DNA of 30,812 nucleotides from a virus, in IMG/VR virus record IMGVR_UViG_3300010413_000237, positions 1 through 30,812 of that record, one strand, 5' to 3'. Both the position numbers and the translations under genes were made by a program. The first letter of the stretch is position 1. Every line of letters starts with the position of its first letter. Under the pieces are notes generated by a model. That model had not been told where the DNA came from, searched no databases, and worked only from the letters and a program-made list of their open reading frames with translations. Below are positions 13,676-18,821 of this stretch, piece by piece.

Positions 13676-13825
13676 CTAGTACCAAGGATATTGCCGCGCC
13701 GACTTGCGCTGTACGCCAGTAGTCACCCGCCGCTTTGCCACGTCGCTACGTGCGGCCGGGATGTCGCCCGCGCCGCGTCTTGCCTTCCCGGTAACCATCC
13801 GGGCCTGTTTGTTGATCGGTCTCAC
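13676..13825 (-). CDS. Small basic hypothetical protein (49 aa)
   Basis: The GTG at 13825 overlaps the previous stop as GTGA and has GGGGAG 6 bases upstream, so it is preferred over the GTG at 13870, which lies inside the preceding gene. The product MRPINKQARMVTGKARRGAG is strongly basic and ends SARQYPWY. It could bind nucleic acid. Its end contains the ribosome site region of the following gene. Confidence 0.68.
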   Translation of the reverse strand: MRPINKQARMVTGKARRGAGDIPAARSDVAKRRVTTGVQRKSARQYPWY

Positions 13826-13998
13826 TGCCAGCTCCCCACGTAAACCGGTGAATTGCTGCCAAGCGGGCACACGTAACCGCCTTTGACGGTGTCAGCGCAC
13901 CGCTTCGCGTTGGTCAGGTTTTTGTACTTGCGCATAGTCCAGCGCGCTGCGCGTGTCGTGCCGTACGAATCCCGGTAAAAGTGCATTACAGTATACAT
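13822..13998 (-). CDS. Small hypothetical protein (58 aa)
   Basis: The product begins MYTVMHFYRDSYGTTRAARW and has two cysteines (KRCADTVKGGYVCPLG). GGGGTG lies about 5 bases before the ATG, and the stop overlaps the next GTG as GTGA. The alternating Tyr/Val pattern suggests a small beta-alpha fold. It is not recognised. Confidence 0.75.
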   Translation of the reverse strand: MYTVMHFYRDSYGTTRAARWTMRKYKNLTNAKRCADTVKGGYVCPLGSNSPVYVGSWQ

Positions 13999-14053
13999 GG
14001 TTCACCCCGTTGCGTTGTCGTGAGTAGGCGCGCATCCCTGCGCCGGTTTCCTA

Positions 14054-14554
14054 TTACGCCGCTTTAGCGGCTGCGCCGGTTTCAGATTCGAGCGCGAACC
14101 CGGCATCCTGTACGATTTCCAACAGCCCGAAGTCGCCCGCCTCCAGCGCCAGCGCCTCCAGCTCGGCGAGCTTTTTGGCCAGCGCCTTGCGCACCTTCGC
14201 GCCGTCGTATTTCGGCGTCTCGGCTTTCTTCGCCTCAAGCTCGGCGTACCAGAGCACGCCCATTGCATCCGCTACCCGGAACGCGCCGCCTTTCTTCGCC
14301 TTGCGAAATTCGCCGTCTTTCCACGTGGCCGGCGCGAACCGCACAACGAATTTGCGGAGCTGCGCACCGTTTTGGGGCGATGTCGCCTTGACCAATTTGG
14401 TGCAGAGCGTAAAGTCGCCATGCTCCGCCGCGTGCGCCAGCCCGCCGATAAGCGCCGCTTGAATGTCGTCGCGGTCGCGGCCGGTACGCTTCGCCACGCG
14501 GTCGATGGTTTTCAGGGTTTCGGCCTTGCTCAGGATGATGATAGTGTCGGTCAT
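14054..14554 (-). CDS. Phage hypothetical protein (166 aa)
   Basis: The protein starts MTDTIIILSKAETLKTIDRV and is helical with Ala/Lys-rich stretches. The middle block HGDFTLCTKLVKATSPQNGA continuing to LRKFVVRFAPATWKDGEFRK is reminiscent of uncharacterised T7-type phage proteins. The C-terminal half is a long Ala/Glu/Lys helix. GAGG is 9 bases upstream. A copy of the GTCGG...TTTACA repeat (14546-14562) covers its start codon, so whatever binds the central array may control it. Function unknown. Confidence 0.78.
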   Translation of the reverse strand: MTDTIIILSKAETLKTIDRVAKRTGRDRDDIQAALIGGLAHAAEHGDFTLCTKLVKATSPQNGAQLRKFVVRFAPATWKDGEFRKAKKGGAFRVADAMGVLWYAELEAKKAETPKYDGAKVRKALAKKLAELEALALEAGDFGLLEIVQDAGFALESETGAAAKAA

Positions 14555-14584
14555 TTTTACAGTCCTCGTCGGTTTACTTTACAC
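14546..14584. repeat. Two outlying copies of the array-B 17-mer
   Basis: GTCGGTCATTTTTACAG at 14546-14562 covers the start codon of the 14054-14554 gene, and GTCGGTTTACTTTACAC at 14568-14584 covers the end of the upstream gene. Their starts are 22 bases apart, within the spacing range of the main array at 15498-15635, about 0.9 kb away, and they have the same orientation. Confidence 0.75.
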
Positions 14585-14783
14585 TGAAAGCGGCGATTTC
14601 CGCCGCGCTGTACACTTTGCAGTCGCCGCTTCGCGGCTTGCCGTCACTGGCGGTACCTTTCCCCCACGTTGTGGGCTTTGCTTCCGGCCACGTTGCGGGT
14701 TCCAGCTTGCGGAATCCGGCCGCTTTCATCCGGGCGTTTTTCCTTGCGTGCCGGGCTTTGCTGTTGCGTTTCGTCGTGGGCAT
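14574..14783 (-). CDS. Small basic protein, first gene of the leftward block
   Basis: The ATG at 14783 gives 69 aa beginning MPTTKRNSKARHARKNARMK, very basic at the N-terminus, then Trp/Pro-rich, ending AAEIAAFSVK. An earlier GTG-type start at 14825 is less likely; GGGGA lies about 8-9 bases before the ATG. The basic start suggests nucleic acid binding. It is the gene closest to the central control region and so probably among the first transcribed. No family is recognised. Confidence 0.65.
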   Translation of the reverse strand: MPTTKRNSKARHARKNARMKAAGFRKLEPATWPEAKPTTWGKGTASDGKPRSGDCKVYSAAEIAAFSVK

Positions 14784-15091
14784 TGTTGCGGTCCCCGTGG
14801 TTACTTGTTCAAACGGCGGTACCAATCCGCCGTGACGCGTTTTCTCGTGGCCTTTTCAAGGGTGTTACCCGTTCGCCAGTCCCCCATGTCGGCCGGTTGT
14901 CAATCGGCCAGTGATTCCGTAAGCGTAGCTTTCAGGGTACTGACTAGCGCGGGTCAACCGCCTAGCGTTCCGAACTGTCTACCGTACCGCCTACCGTTTC
15001 GGGTGTGCCAGTCTATAGGGTACCGCCGTCCGGGCGTTCAATGCTATATGCTGGGCTTTCGTGGGCCGGTTCCGTCCGCCGTTGTGACAAG

Positions 15092-15120
15092 TTAACGCCA
15101 CGCGGCGAAAAATGTACAAT
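15092..15120 (+). promoter_or_regulatory. Possible sigma-70 promoter, rightward
   Basis: TTAACG (15092-15097), a 17-base spacer and TACAAT (15115-15120) in an A-rich context. The -35 matches only 4 of 6 positions. It would transcribe toward the repeat arrays. Confidence 0.4.
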
Positions 15121-15215
15121 AAAGGTTTCTTATGACCCCTATAGAAAAGATTGATTTGACACGTGTTTCCCCAGTCAATTCAACGGGTTACCGTAACCGC
15201 GGGCAATTTCAGGTC

Positions 15216-15248
15216 CCGACGAACGGTAGCAAACGGCCGACGAACGGT
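15216..15248. repeat. Direct repeat CCGACGAACGGT, two copies
   Basis: Two perfect 12-base copies at 15216-15227 and 15237-15248, 21 bases apart (two helical turns), just before array A. They may be a binding site for a protein that contacts one face of the helix. Confidence 0.65.
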
Positions 15249-15311
15249 CGGGCTGTCATAAGTAAAACTTACGGCAAAACCGGGCTAACCATTAAAAACT
15301 TTCATGACCAA

Positions 15312-15458
15312 GCAATTACCGTGCCAACCGGTTACCGTGCAAGTAACGTGCCAGTCCAGACCATGCAAGTAGTGTGCCACCTTGCGCCATGCAAGCGGCG
15401 TGCCATTCAATAGGTATGCAAGACGCGTGCCAGCGTCGCGCCTAGCAAGTACCATGCC
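15312..15458. repeat. Array A: six GCAAGnnnnGTGCCA repeats
   Basis: Copies start at 15312, 15339, 15365, 15391, 15418 and 15444, a very regular 26-27 base period (2.5 helical turns). Examples are GCAAGTAACGTGCCA, GCAAGCGGCGTGCCA and GCAAGACGCGTGCCA; the first (GCAATTACCGTGCCA) and last (GCAAGTACCATGCCA) each carry one change in the conserved part. The array looks like iterons bound by an initiator or regulator. The 11-12 base stretches between copies are not conserved. Confidence 0.85.
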
Positions 15459-15497
15459 ATAATAACCCCACGGTTTACTCAGGTATTCTCGGGACCT

Positions 15498-15635
15498 GTC
15501 GGTAAACTTTACACAGTGAGTCGGTACTCTTTACACGGGCAAGGATGATGTCGGATTACTTTACACGGGTGTCGGGGTACCTTACAGTCACGGAATGTCG
15601 GGGTACTTTACAGGGTATGTCGGTCCCCTTTACAC
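15498..15635. repeat. Array B: six GTCGG...TTTACAC repeats
   Basis: Six 17-base copies start at 15498, 15520, 15550, 15571, 15597 and 15619 (steps 22, 30, 21, 26, 22). Examples are GTCGGTAAACTTTACAC, GTCGGATTACTTTACAC and GTCGGGGTACTTTACAG. All have one orientation. The spacing is looser than array A and the sequence is unrelated, so a second binding protein is likely. Two further copies lie at 14546-14584. Confidence 0.85.
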
Positions 15636-15675
15636 TCTCCCCGCGTACGAAATCGGAACCGTAACGTAAGTACGA

Positions 15676-15873
15676 ATGAGAATGATTCGCGTTACCGTTA
15701 CGATTCTCGGTCACAGTTACCCGGTGACGGTACCCGTACCCCCCTGTGACCGGCACGGGCGCGGGTTTTATGCAACTCTGCACCGGACGGGGTACTTTTG
15801 GAAAGTGACCGGGGTACCGTACTCCGCATGGTACGAGGGTCAACGGTGGCTATGGGACGTGAGGCACGGGTAG
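15676..15873 (+). CDS. Possible small protein (65 aa)
   Basis: This frame starts MRMIRVTVTILGHSYPVTVP and ends with an aromatic pattern (RTGYFWKVTGVPYSAWYEGQ then RWLWDVRHG) that looks more protein-like than the surrounding frames. The ribosome site is weak, and the frame overlaps an inverted repeat (15708-15752). It would be the first rightward gene. I treat it as tentative. Confidence 0.35.
   Translation: MRMIRVTVTILGHSYPVTVPVPPCDRHGRGFYATLHRTGYFWKVTGVPYSAWYEGQRWLWDVRHG
15708..15752. repeat. Inverted repeat CGGTCACAG / CTGTGACCG
   Basis: A perfect 9-base inverted repeat, CGGTCACAG (15708-15716) and CTGTGACCG (15744-15752), with 27 bases between. It could be a paired operator or an RNA stem enclosing a smaller imperfect palindrome around GGTACC. 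Confidence 0.6.
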
Positions 15874-15987
15874 ACTTCAGGGTGGGGGTGGTACGTTCGG
15901 ATAGGGTACCGGGAGGACGGCTGTACGGGCCTCTCAGGAGGCCACAGGGGCCTGTAAATTACTGGGTATTTTCGTACACCGGGATGG

Positions 15988-16010
15988 CTTGTACATTATT
16001 GATGTACAAG
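15988..16010. promoter_or_regulatory. Operator-like dyad CTTGTACAT-N5-ATGTACAAG
   Basis: Perfect 9-base arms separated by TATTG, the usual size and symmetry of a dimeric repressor site. It lies about 150 bases before the HTH gene at 16165-16362, a possible ligand. Confidence 0.6.
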
Positions 16011-16131
16011 GGGATTCCGTGTACATACGGTACGGCGGATACAGGCCGTTTATACGGCCGGGCGTATGTCATTGATAATGCTGGTGATGTAAAATTATAC
16101 GGAACTCTGGGGAACTTTCCGGTAAATCTGG

Positions 16132-16146
16132 TGTCTAATTAGTGAG
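16132..16146. repeat. TGTCTAATTAGTGAG element, copy 1
   Basis: This 15-mer with the palindromic core CTAATTAG occurs exactly twice by eye, here and at 16373-16387, flanking the small HTH gene. It sits 19 bases upstream of the HTH ATG. It may be an operator or a promoter element. Confidence 0.65.
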
Positions 16147-16164
16147 ACCACCGAGGAGGTTCTA

Positions 16165-16362
16165 ATGAAGACTACCGCGAAACAGACCGTCGCCGTTTAC
16201 CTATCTTCCCAAGGAAAGTCATCGAGTTACATCGCACGTAAGCTGTACGTGACGGTGGGCAAGGTAGAGGAGTGGCTGTCCCAGAGGGACGACATCATCT
16301 CACGTGACAAAGAAAGACTCGCGTCTAGCCTGTTGAATGGGTTGAAGATGCGGGGTTACTGA
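16165..16362 (+). CDS. Small HTH protein, first clear rightward gene
   Basis: The 65-aa product starts MKTTAKQTVAVYLSSQGKSS and carries a helix-turn-helix-like stretch: SSSYIARKLYVTVGKVEEWL (residues 19-38), as in resolvase or sigma region 4 type motifs. GAGGAGG lies 6 bases upstream. The gene is framed by two copies of TGTCTAATTAGTGAG, so autoregulation is plausible. It is the best candidate in this block for a protein that binds the control-region repeats, but that link is inference. Confidence 0.75.
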   Translation: MKTTAKQTVAVYLSSQGKSSSYIARKLYVTVGKVEEWLSQRDDIISRDKERLASSLLNGLKMRGY

Positions 16363-16372
16363 GGCTGATTGT

Positions 16373-16387
16373 TGTCTAATTAGTGAG
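16373..16387. repeat. TGTCTAATTAGTGAG element, copy 2
   Basis: Exact second copy of the 15-mer at 16132-16146, just after the HTH gene and immediately before the hairpin-rich non-coding stretch. Confidence 0.65.
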
Positions 16388-16660
16388 GGATGCAGATTTC
16401 TGTAGCGCCCTCCTTGACACCAAGGATCGTGCTCGTAGGCACGCGTACACCGCTATCTGGCAAGGGGCGGTACGCAAGTACCCGCGTAGGTTTTGACCGC
16501 GTCGGGGAGGGAACACAGGGCTTTATGGCGTACGAAGGCCGGCAACGGCCGACCGGGTTTGGTTCACCTGCGGGATAGGCTCCGCGAACGGACGCCCTGA
16601 CAATAAGTACGGTGCCATTCGTGACTCATCCGTCCCCTTGTGGGGGACTGCTTACCCAGC
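16385..16660 (+). ncRNA. Candidate structured RNA or hairpin-rich leader
   Basis: The stretch has no convincing gene but a run of hairpins: GAGGG/CCCTC enclosing GCAG-attt-CTGT (about 16385-16412), TCCTTG-ACAC-CAAGGA (16411-16426), a CGTGC/GCACG stem, GGTAC-GCAA-GTACC, GGCCG-GCAA-CGGCC with a GNRA-type loop, TCCG-CGAA-CGGA, and GTCCCC-TTGTG-GGGGAC (16632-16648). Such density is unusual for intergenic phage DNA. A 62-codon frame starting at 16390 overlaps it, but its GAGGG directly abuts the ATG. Whether a stable RNA is made is unknown. Confidence 0.4.
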
Positions 16661-16767
16661 AACTGTGACCCGTACGAGATTACGGGGTTGACTCGGGGGA
16701 GTACTGTAACGTAATGCCACCTTCGGTGCCGGAACCCTTGCCCCCAGACCAAGACGAAGCGAGCCAG

Positions 16768-16959
16768 ATGACAGCACCCAATTCTACCCGACGTGAGGAC
16801 TGGTTACGGTTCGTTCACGCCATCACCGGTACGTCGTCCGAGAGACGACATCCGTGTCCAATTTTGAACTACGTCCTGCTGGTGGGTCACACCGGCAAGA
16901 ACATCCTCGTGGAGGAAGCCCGCCGCCACGGATTTGAGCTGCGGTGGGATAAACGATAG
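16768..16959 (+). CDS. Small hypothetical protein (63 aa)
   Basis: The preferred ATG gives MTAPNSTRREDWLRFVHAIT and ends EARRHGFELRWDKR. An earlier ATG at 16714 would add a Pro-rich 18-residue lead with GGGGGAG 12 bases upstream, so the start is uncertain. The hydrophobic PILNYVLLVGHTGKNILVEE segment suggests a small alpha/beta fold. It sits just upstream of a gene with the strong AAGGAG site. No family is recognised. Confidence 0.65.
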   Translation: MTAPNSTRREDWLRFVHAITGTSSERRHPCPILNYVLLVGHTGKNILVEEARRHGFELRWDKR

Positions 16960-16977
16960 AACCAAGGAGTCACCGCA

Positions 16978-17250
16978 ATGCCCAGTACCCCGTCACTGAA
17001 GGACATCATGCTCGCCACACAGGCGGCTGTTCAATCAATCGACGCCAAGATCGACACCGTCATCGCCAACCAAGGCGCTGACTCGGCCAACATCGCCGCC
17101 ATCGCGGCTGCTCAGGTAATCCACGAGCAGTTGCTCAGGGCTGATCTGGACCGCAGTTCGATTGACTACTCGGGCAAGTTCGGCGCGGACGCGGAGAACG
17201 CGGCCATCGACACCGCCGTTGCGGCGATTCCGACTCAGGTTGTTCCGTAA
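16978..17250 (+). CDS. Small helical hypothetical protein (90 aa)
   Basis: The product starts [20 protein letters not shown] and is Ala/Ile-rich with a heptad-like pattern ([20 protein letters not shown]), so a coiled coil is likely. The ribosome site AAGGAG lies 8-9 bases upstream and is part of an AAGGAGTCACC leader shared with the next gene. It precedes the tRNA and packaging genes. A virion or assembly role is possible; none is shown. Confidence 0.75.
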   Translation: MPSTPSLKDIMLATQAAVQSIDAKIDTVIANQGADSANIAAIAAAQVIHEQLLRADLDRSSIDYSGKFGADAENAAIDTAVAAIPTQVVP

Positions 17251-17260
17251 GGAGTCACCC

Positions 17261-17404
17261 ATGCCTCTCAAGAAAGGGTCGAGTAACAAGACCATATCCG
17301 CGAACATCAAGCGCGAGATGTCCCACGGCAAGCCGCAAAAGCAAGCCATCGCAATCGCCCTCCGGGCGGCAGGTAAGTCAAAGCGTTCTCGTAAGTCCAA
17401 GTGA
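17261..17404 (+). CDS. DUF6496-like small basic protein
   Basis: The 47-aa product [20 protein letters not shown] continues [20 protein letters not shown] and ends in Lys/Arg repeats. This matches, from memory, the widespread small phage family DUF6496 (PLKKGSS...NI..E...GKPQKQA.AIAL..AGKS). The role is unknown; the size and charge suggest nucleic acid binding. TAAGGAG precedes the ATG at about 8 bases; a longer frame from 17162 is shadow sequence of the previous gene. Confidence 0.88.
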   Translation: MPLKKGSSNKTISANIKREMSHGKPQKQAIAIALRAAGKSKRSRKSK

Positions 17405-17609
17405 CTACGCGGTCCACGAGGAACCGTTGATCCTCGCCAATTCCCTGCGCCTTGCCGGGCGCGCACATCCACACGGTACTGGGGAGTACCCGGATGGCCT
17501 GACCCTAAACCAGTCACGTTAAAGACCCGGCCTCGAATCCTTGCCCGCCCCGCCGAAAGCGCGTCCTTACTCCGCAGATGACCCGGAGCGGATCGGGGCA
17601 CCTATTCTT
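17405..17609. other. Intergenic stretch before tRNA
   Basis: About 205 bases without a gene. It contains the perfect hairpin GGTACT-GGGG-AGTACC (17475-17490), a GCGCC/GGCGC stem near 17450, and a CTCCG/CGGAG stem just before the tRNA. A sequence starting GGGGAGTACC resembles the tRNA 5' end but does not fold as a tRNA. Confidence 0.5.
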
Positions 17610-17694
17610 GGGGAGTACGCCTATTCGGTAGGGCACCCGGCTGTAACCCGGCGGTCGCGCACGCGTGGAGGTTCAAATCCTTCACTCCCCACCA
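17610..17694 (+). tRNA. tRNA-Tyr (anticodon GUA)
   Basis: The acceptor stem GGGGAGT (17610-17616) pairs fully with ACTCCCC (17684-17690), followed by A and encoded CCA. The D stem is GCCT/GGGC with a GG in the loop. The anticodon stem CCGG/CCGG holds the loop CTGTAAC with anticodon GTA at 17643-17645. A long variable arm with a CGC/GCG stem follows, as expected of bacterial tRNA-Tyr, then a T stem GGAGG/CCTTC with loop TTCAAAT. The outermost anticodon pair is a C-C mismatch. It reads UAC/UAU; UAC is common in this genome. Confidence 0.92.
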
Positions 17695-17720
17695 GTCATC
17701 CATCACACCCCGGAGGCTTC

Positions 17721-18080
17721 GTGGACGGTGAAACGCTCGACATTCTGCCCTCGCGGATCATCATCGGGGGAACACGGTACCGACTCATCGAACGTACCGC
17801 CCTCTGGCGCAAAGCCGAGGGTGTTGACGGGCAAGTCCGGTTTGACGATCTTGAAGTGGACATTGTCACGGAAGCCCGGCCGTACTCGGAAATCCTGAAC
17901 ACGCTCATGCACGAGCTTTGCCACGTTGTGTGGCGCGAGTATCACCTACCCGGTCGCCCCCGCGAGGAGCGCACCGTGACTGTCATGGGTTTCGGGTGGG
18001 CTGCGCTGCTCATCCAGAACCCTGAACTGCACGAAGTGCTGGGAGTACTCGCTGATGGCGCAAGAGATAACGAAGCGTAA
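17721..18080 (+). CDS. HExxH metallopeptidase-like protein
   Basis: The 119-aa product starts at a GTG with GGAGG 5 bases upstream; a longer frame from 17541 would run through the tRNA and is rejected. The helix EILNTLMHELCHVVWREYHL contains the zinc motif HELCH (H64, E65, H68), and REERTV follows with E82/E83 as possible third ligand or partner. This layout is known in small phage proteins of unknown function and resembles ImmA/IrrE- or SprT-type metalloproteases; whether it cleaves a host repressor or a virion protein is unknown. It stands between the tRNA and the DNA packaging genes, and its end overlaps the next gene. Confidence 0.8.
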   Translation: MDGETLDILPSRIIIGGTRYRLIERTALWRKAEGVDGQVRFDDLEVDIVTEARPYSEILNTLMHELCHVVWREYHLPGRPREERTVTVMGFGWAALLIQNPELHEVLGVLADGARDNEA

Positions 18081-18432
18081 AGGAACCCAGTTCCAGAAGG
18101 GCAAGTCGGGGAACCCGCTTGGCCGGCCGAAGGGGAGCAAGAACAAGACCACGCTGTTACGCGAGGCGATGCAGGAGAAGGCCGACCGGCAACTGAGCCG
18201 GAACGTCCCGAAGGTACTTGAGGTTGTAATCAAGGCCGCACTGGCCGGCGACATGAGCGCCGCCAAGATGATACTCGACCGGGCAGTCCCGGTCAAGAAG
18301 GCTGACGACGGTGATGGGGATACCGGTAAGCAACTGGTCAACATCACGATTACTAACCTGACCTCGCCCTATGGCAGCGACGCGCCTCCGGGCGTTACGA
18401 TCAATGGGGAAGCCATCCATGAGAACGGTTGA
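18055..18432 (+). CDS. DUF5681-like protein, possible small terminase
   Basis: The 125-aa product has the signature FQKGKSGNPLGRPKGSKNKT near its start, typical of DUF5681 proteins, followed by a helical middle (QLSRNVPKVLEVVIKAALAG, MSAAKMILDRAVPVKK). Such proteins often sit just upstream of the large terminase in tailed phages, so a small-terminase or DNA-recognition role is inferred. The ATG overlaps the metallopeptidase gene by 26 bases, with GGGAG about 9 bases before it. Confidence 0.82.
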   Translation: MAQEITKRKGTQFQKGKSGNPLGRPKGSKNKTTLLREAMQEKADRQLSRNVPKVLEVVIKAALAGDMSAAKMILDRAVPVKKADDGDGDTGKQLVNITITNLTSPYGSDAPPGVTINGEAIHENG

Positions 18433-18820
18433 GAAAGACATCCACACAGACTACGTGGCCGATGCGGTCTTTGGCACGCGCCACACTGAGCACTACCGGG
18501 CACAACTGCTCTGGGCGCACGTCACAGTCACGACCACGGCGACCGCCGGCAACCGCACGATCCTGTTCAGCGTTGTGCGCGACAGCGACAGCGCGGTGCT
18601 CTACACCATATCCGCCGGCGTCAACCAAGCCGCGAGTACGGTGCGGCACTACAACTTCGTGCCCGGCGCTGTGCGTGAGGGTAGCTTCTCGGGCGGCAAC
18701 GAAATCCTACTTCCACTGGCACCTATCATCTTCGGTGCCGGTATATCACTCAAGATTACTGACGTGAACGCCGTCGACGCGGCGGACACATACGCCCTCG
18801 GGTACCAAGCGGAGAAGTAA
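18419..18820 (+). CDS. Hypothetical protein, probable beta-rich virion protein
   Basis: The 133-aa product starts MRTVEKDIHTDYVADAVFGT. The body is dominated by alternating Thr/Val strands (AHVTVTTTATAGNRTILFSV, AVLYTISAGVNQAAST), consistent with a beta sandwich. It overlaps the preceding stop by 14 bases and ends one base before the terminase start. It may be a head decoration or completion protein; that is inference from fold pattern and position. Confidence 0.72.
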   Translation: MRTVEKDIHTDYVADAVFGTRHTEHYRAQLLWAHVTVTTTATAGNRTILFSVVRDSDSAVLYTISAGVNQAASTVRHYNFVPGAVREGSFSGGNEILLPLAPIIFGAGISLKITDVNAVDAADTYALGYQAEK

Positions 18821-18821
18821 C

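Larger units (their letters stand above)
14784..15675. other. Non-coding divergent control region (left part)
   Basis: About 0.9 kb lies between the leftward and rightward blocks. It contains recurring GCCAGT words, an AT-richer stretch (about 15101-15310), a possible rightward promoter, a pair of CCGACGAACGGT repeats (15216-15227, 15237-15248) and the two six-copy arrays. Frames crossing it lack consistent coding character. The composition is what a phage replication origin and early control region would show; that role is inference. Confidence 0.7.
15874..16164. other. Leader region before the rightward HTH gene
   Basis: About 290 bases are without a convincing gene. Held here: a hairpin GGCCTC-TCAG-GAGGCC (15928-15943), directly followed by ACAGG-GG-CCTGT (15944-15955); a 9-base dyad at 15988-16010; TTGATA at 16072-16077; and the first copy of the TGTCTAATTAGTGAG element. 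A frame ending at 16142 (MYKGIPCTYGTADTGRLYGR) has no ribosome site and is not called. Confidence 0.55.

Noticed and set aside
14020-14053. GGCGC/GCGCC stem after the 14054-14554 gene as a terminator
   Set aside because: No U tract on the transcribed strand and an 8-base loop; too weak to call.
15010-15022. CTATAGGG resembling the end of a T7-type promoter
   Set aside because: Single occurrence, the rest of the promoter consensus is absent, and no phage RNA polymerase is present in the window.
14463-15095. 210-codon plus-strand frame before the arrays
   Set aside because: Overlaps two leftward genes and has Arg/Ser/Pro-rich shadow composition.
15132-15413. 93-codon frame with an AAAGG ribosome site in the control region
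   Set aside because: Most of its second half is made of array-A repeats, which continue past its stop; the residues look like translated non-coding DNA. The ribosome site keeps a small doubt.
15312-15635. CRISPR array
   Set aside because: Repeats are only 15-17 bases, degenerate inside, and the spacers are too short; no cas genes are near.
16390-16578. 62-codon frame after the second 15-mer
   Set aside because: The purine run touches the ATG directly and the residues show no protein pattern; hairpins explain the region better.
17481-17555. Possible second tRNA starting GGGGAGTACC
   Set aside because: No acceptor, T-stem or anticodon stem can be paired properly; only the 5' end resembles the real tRNA-Tyr.
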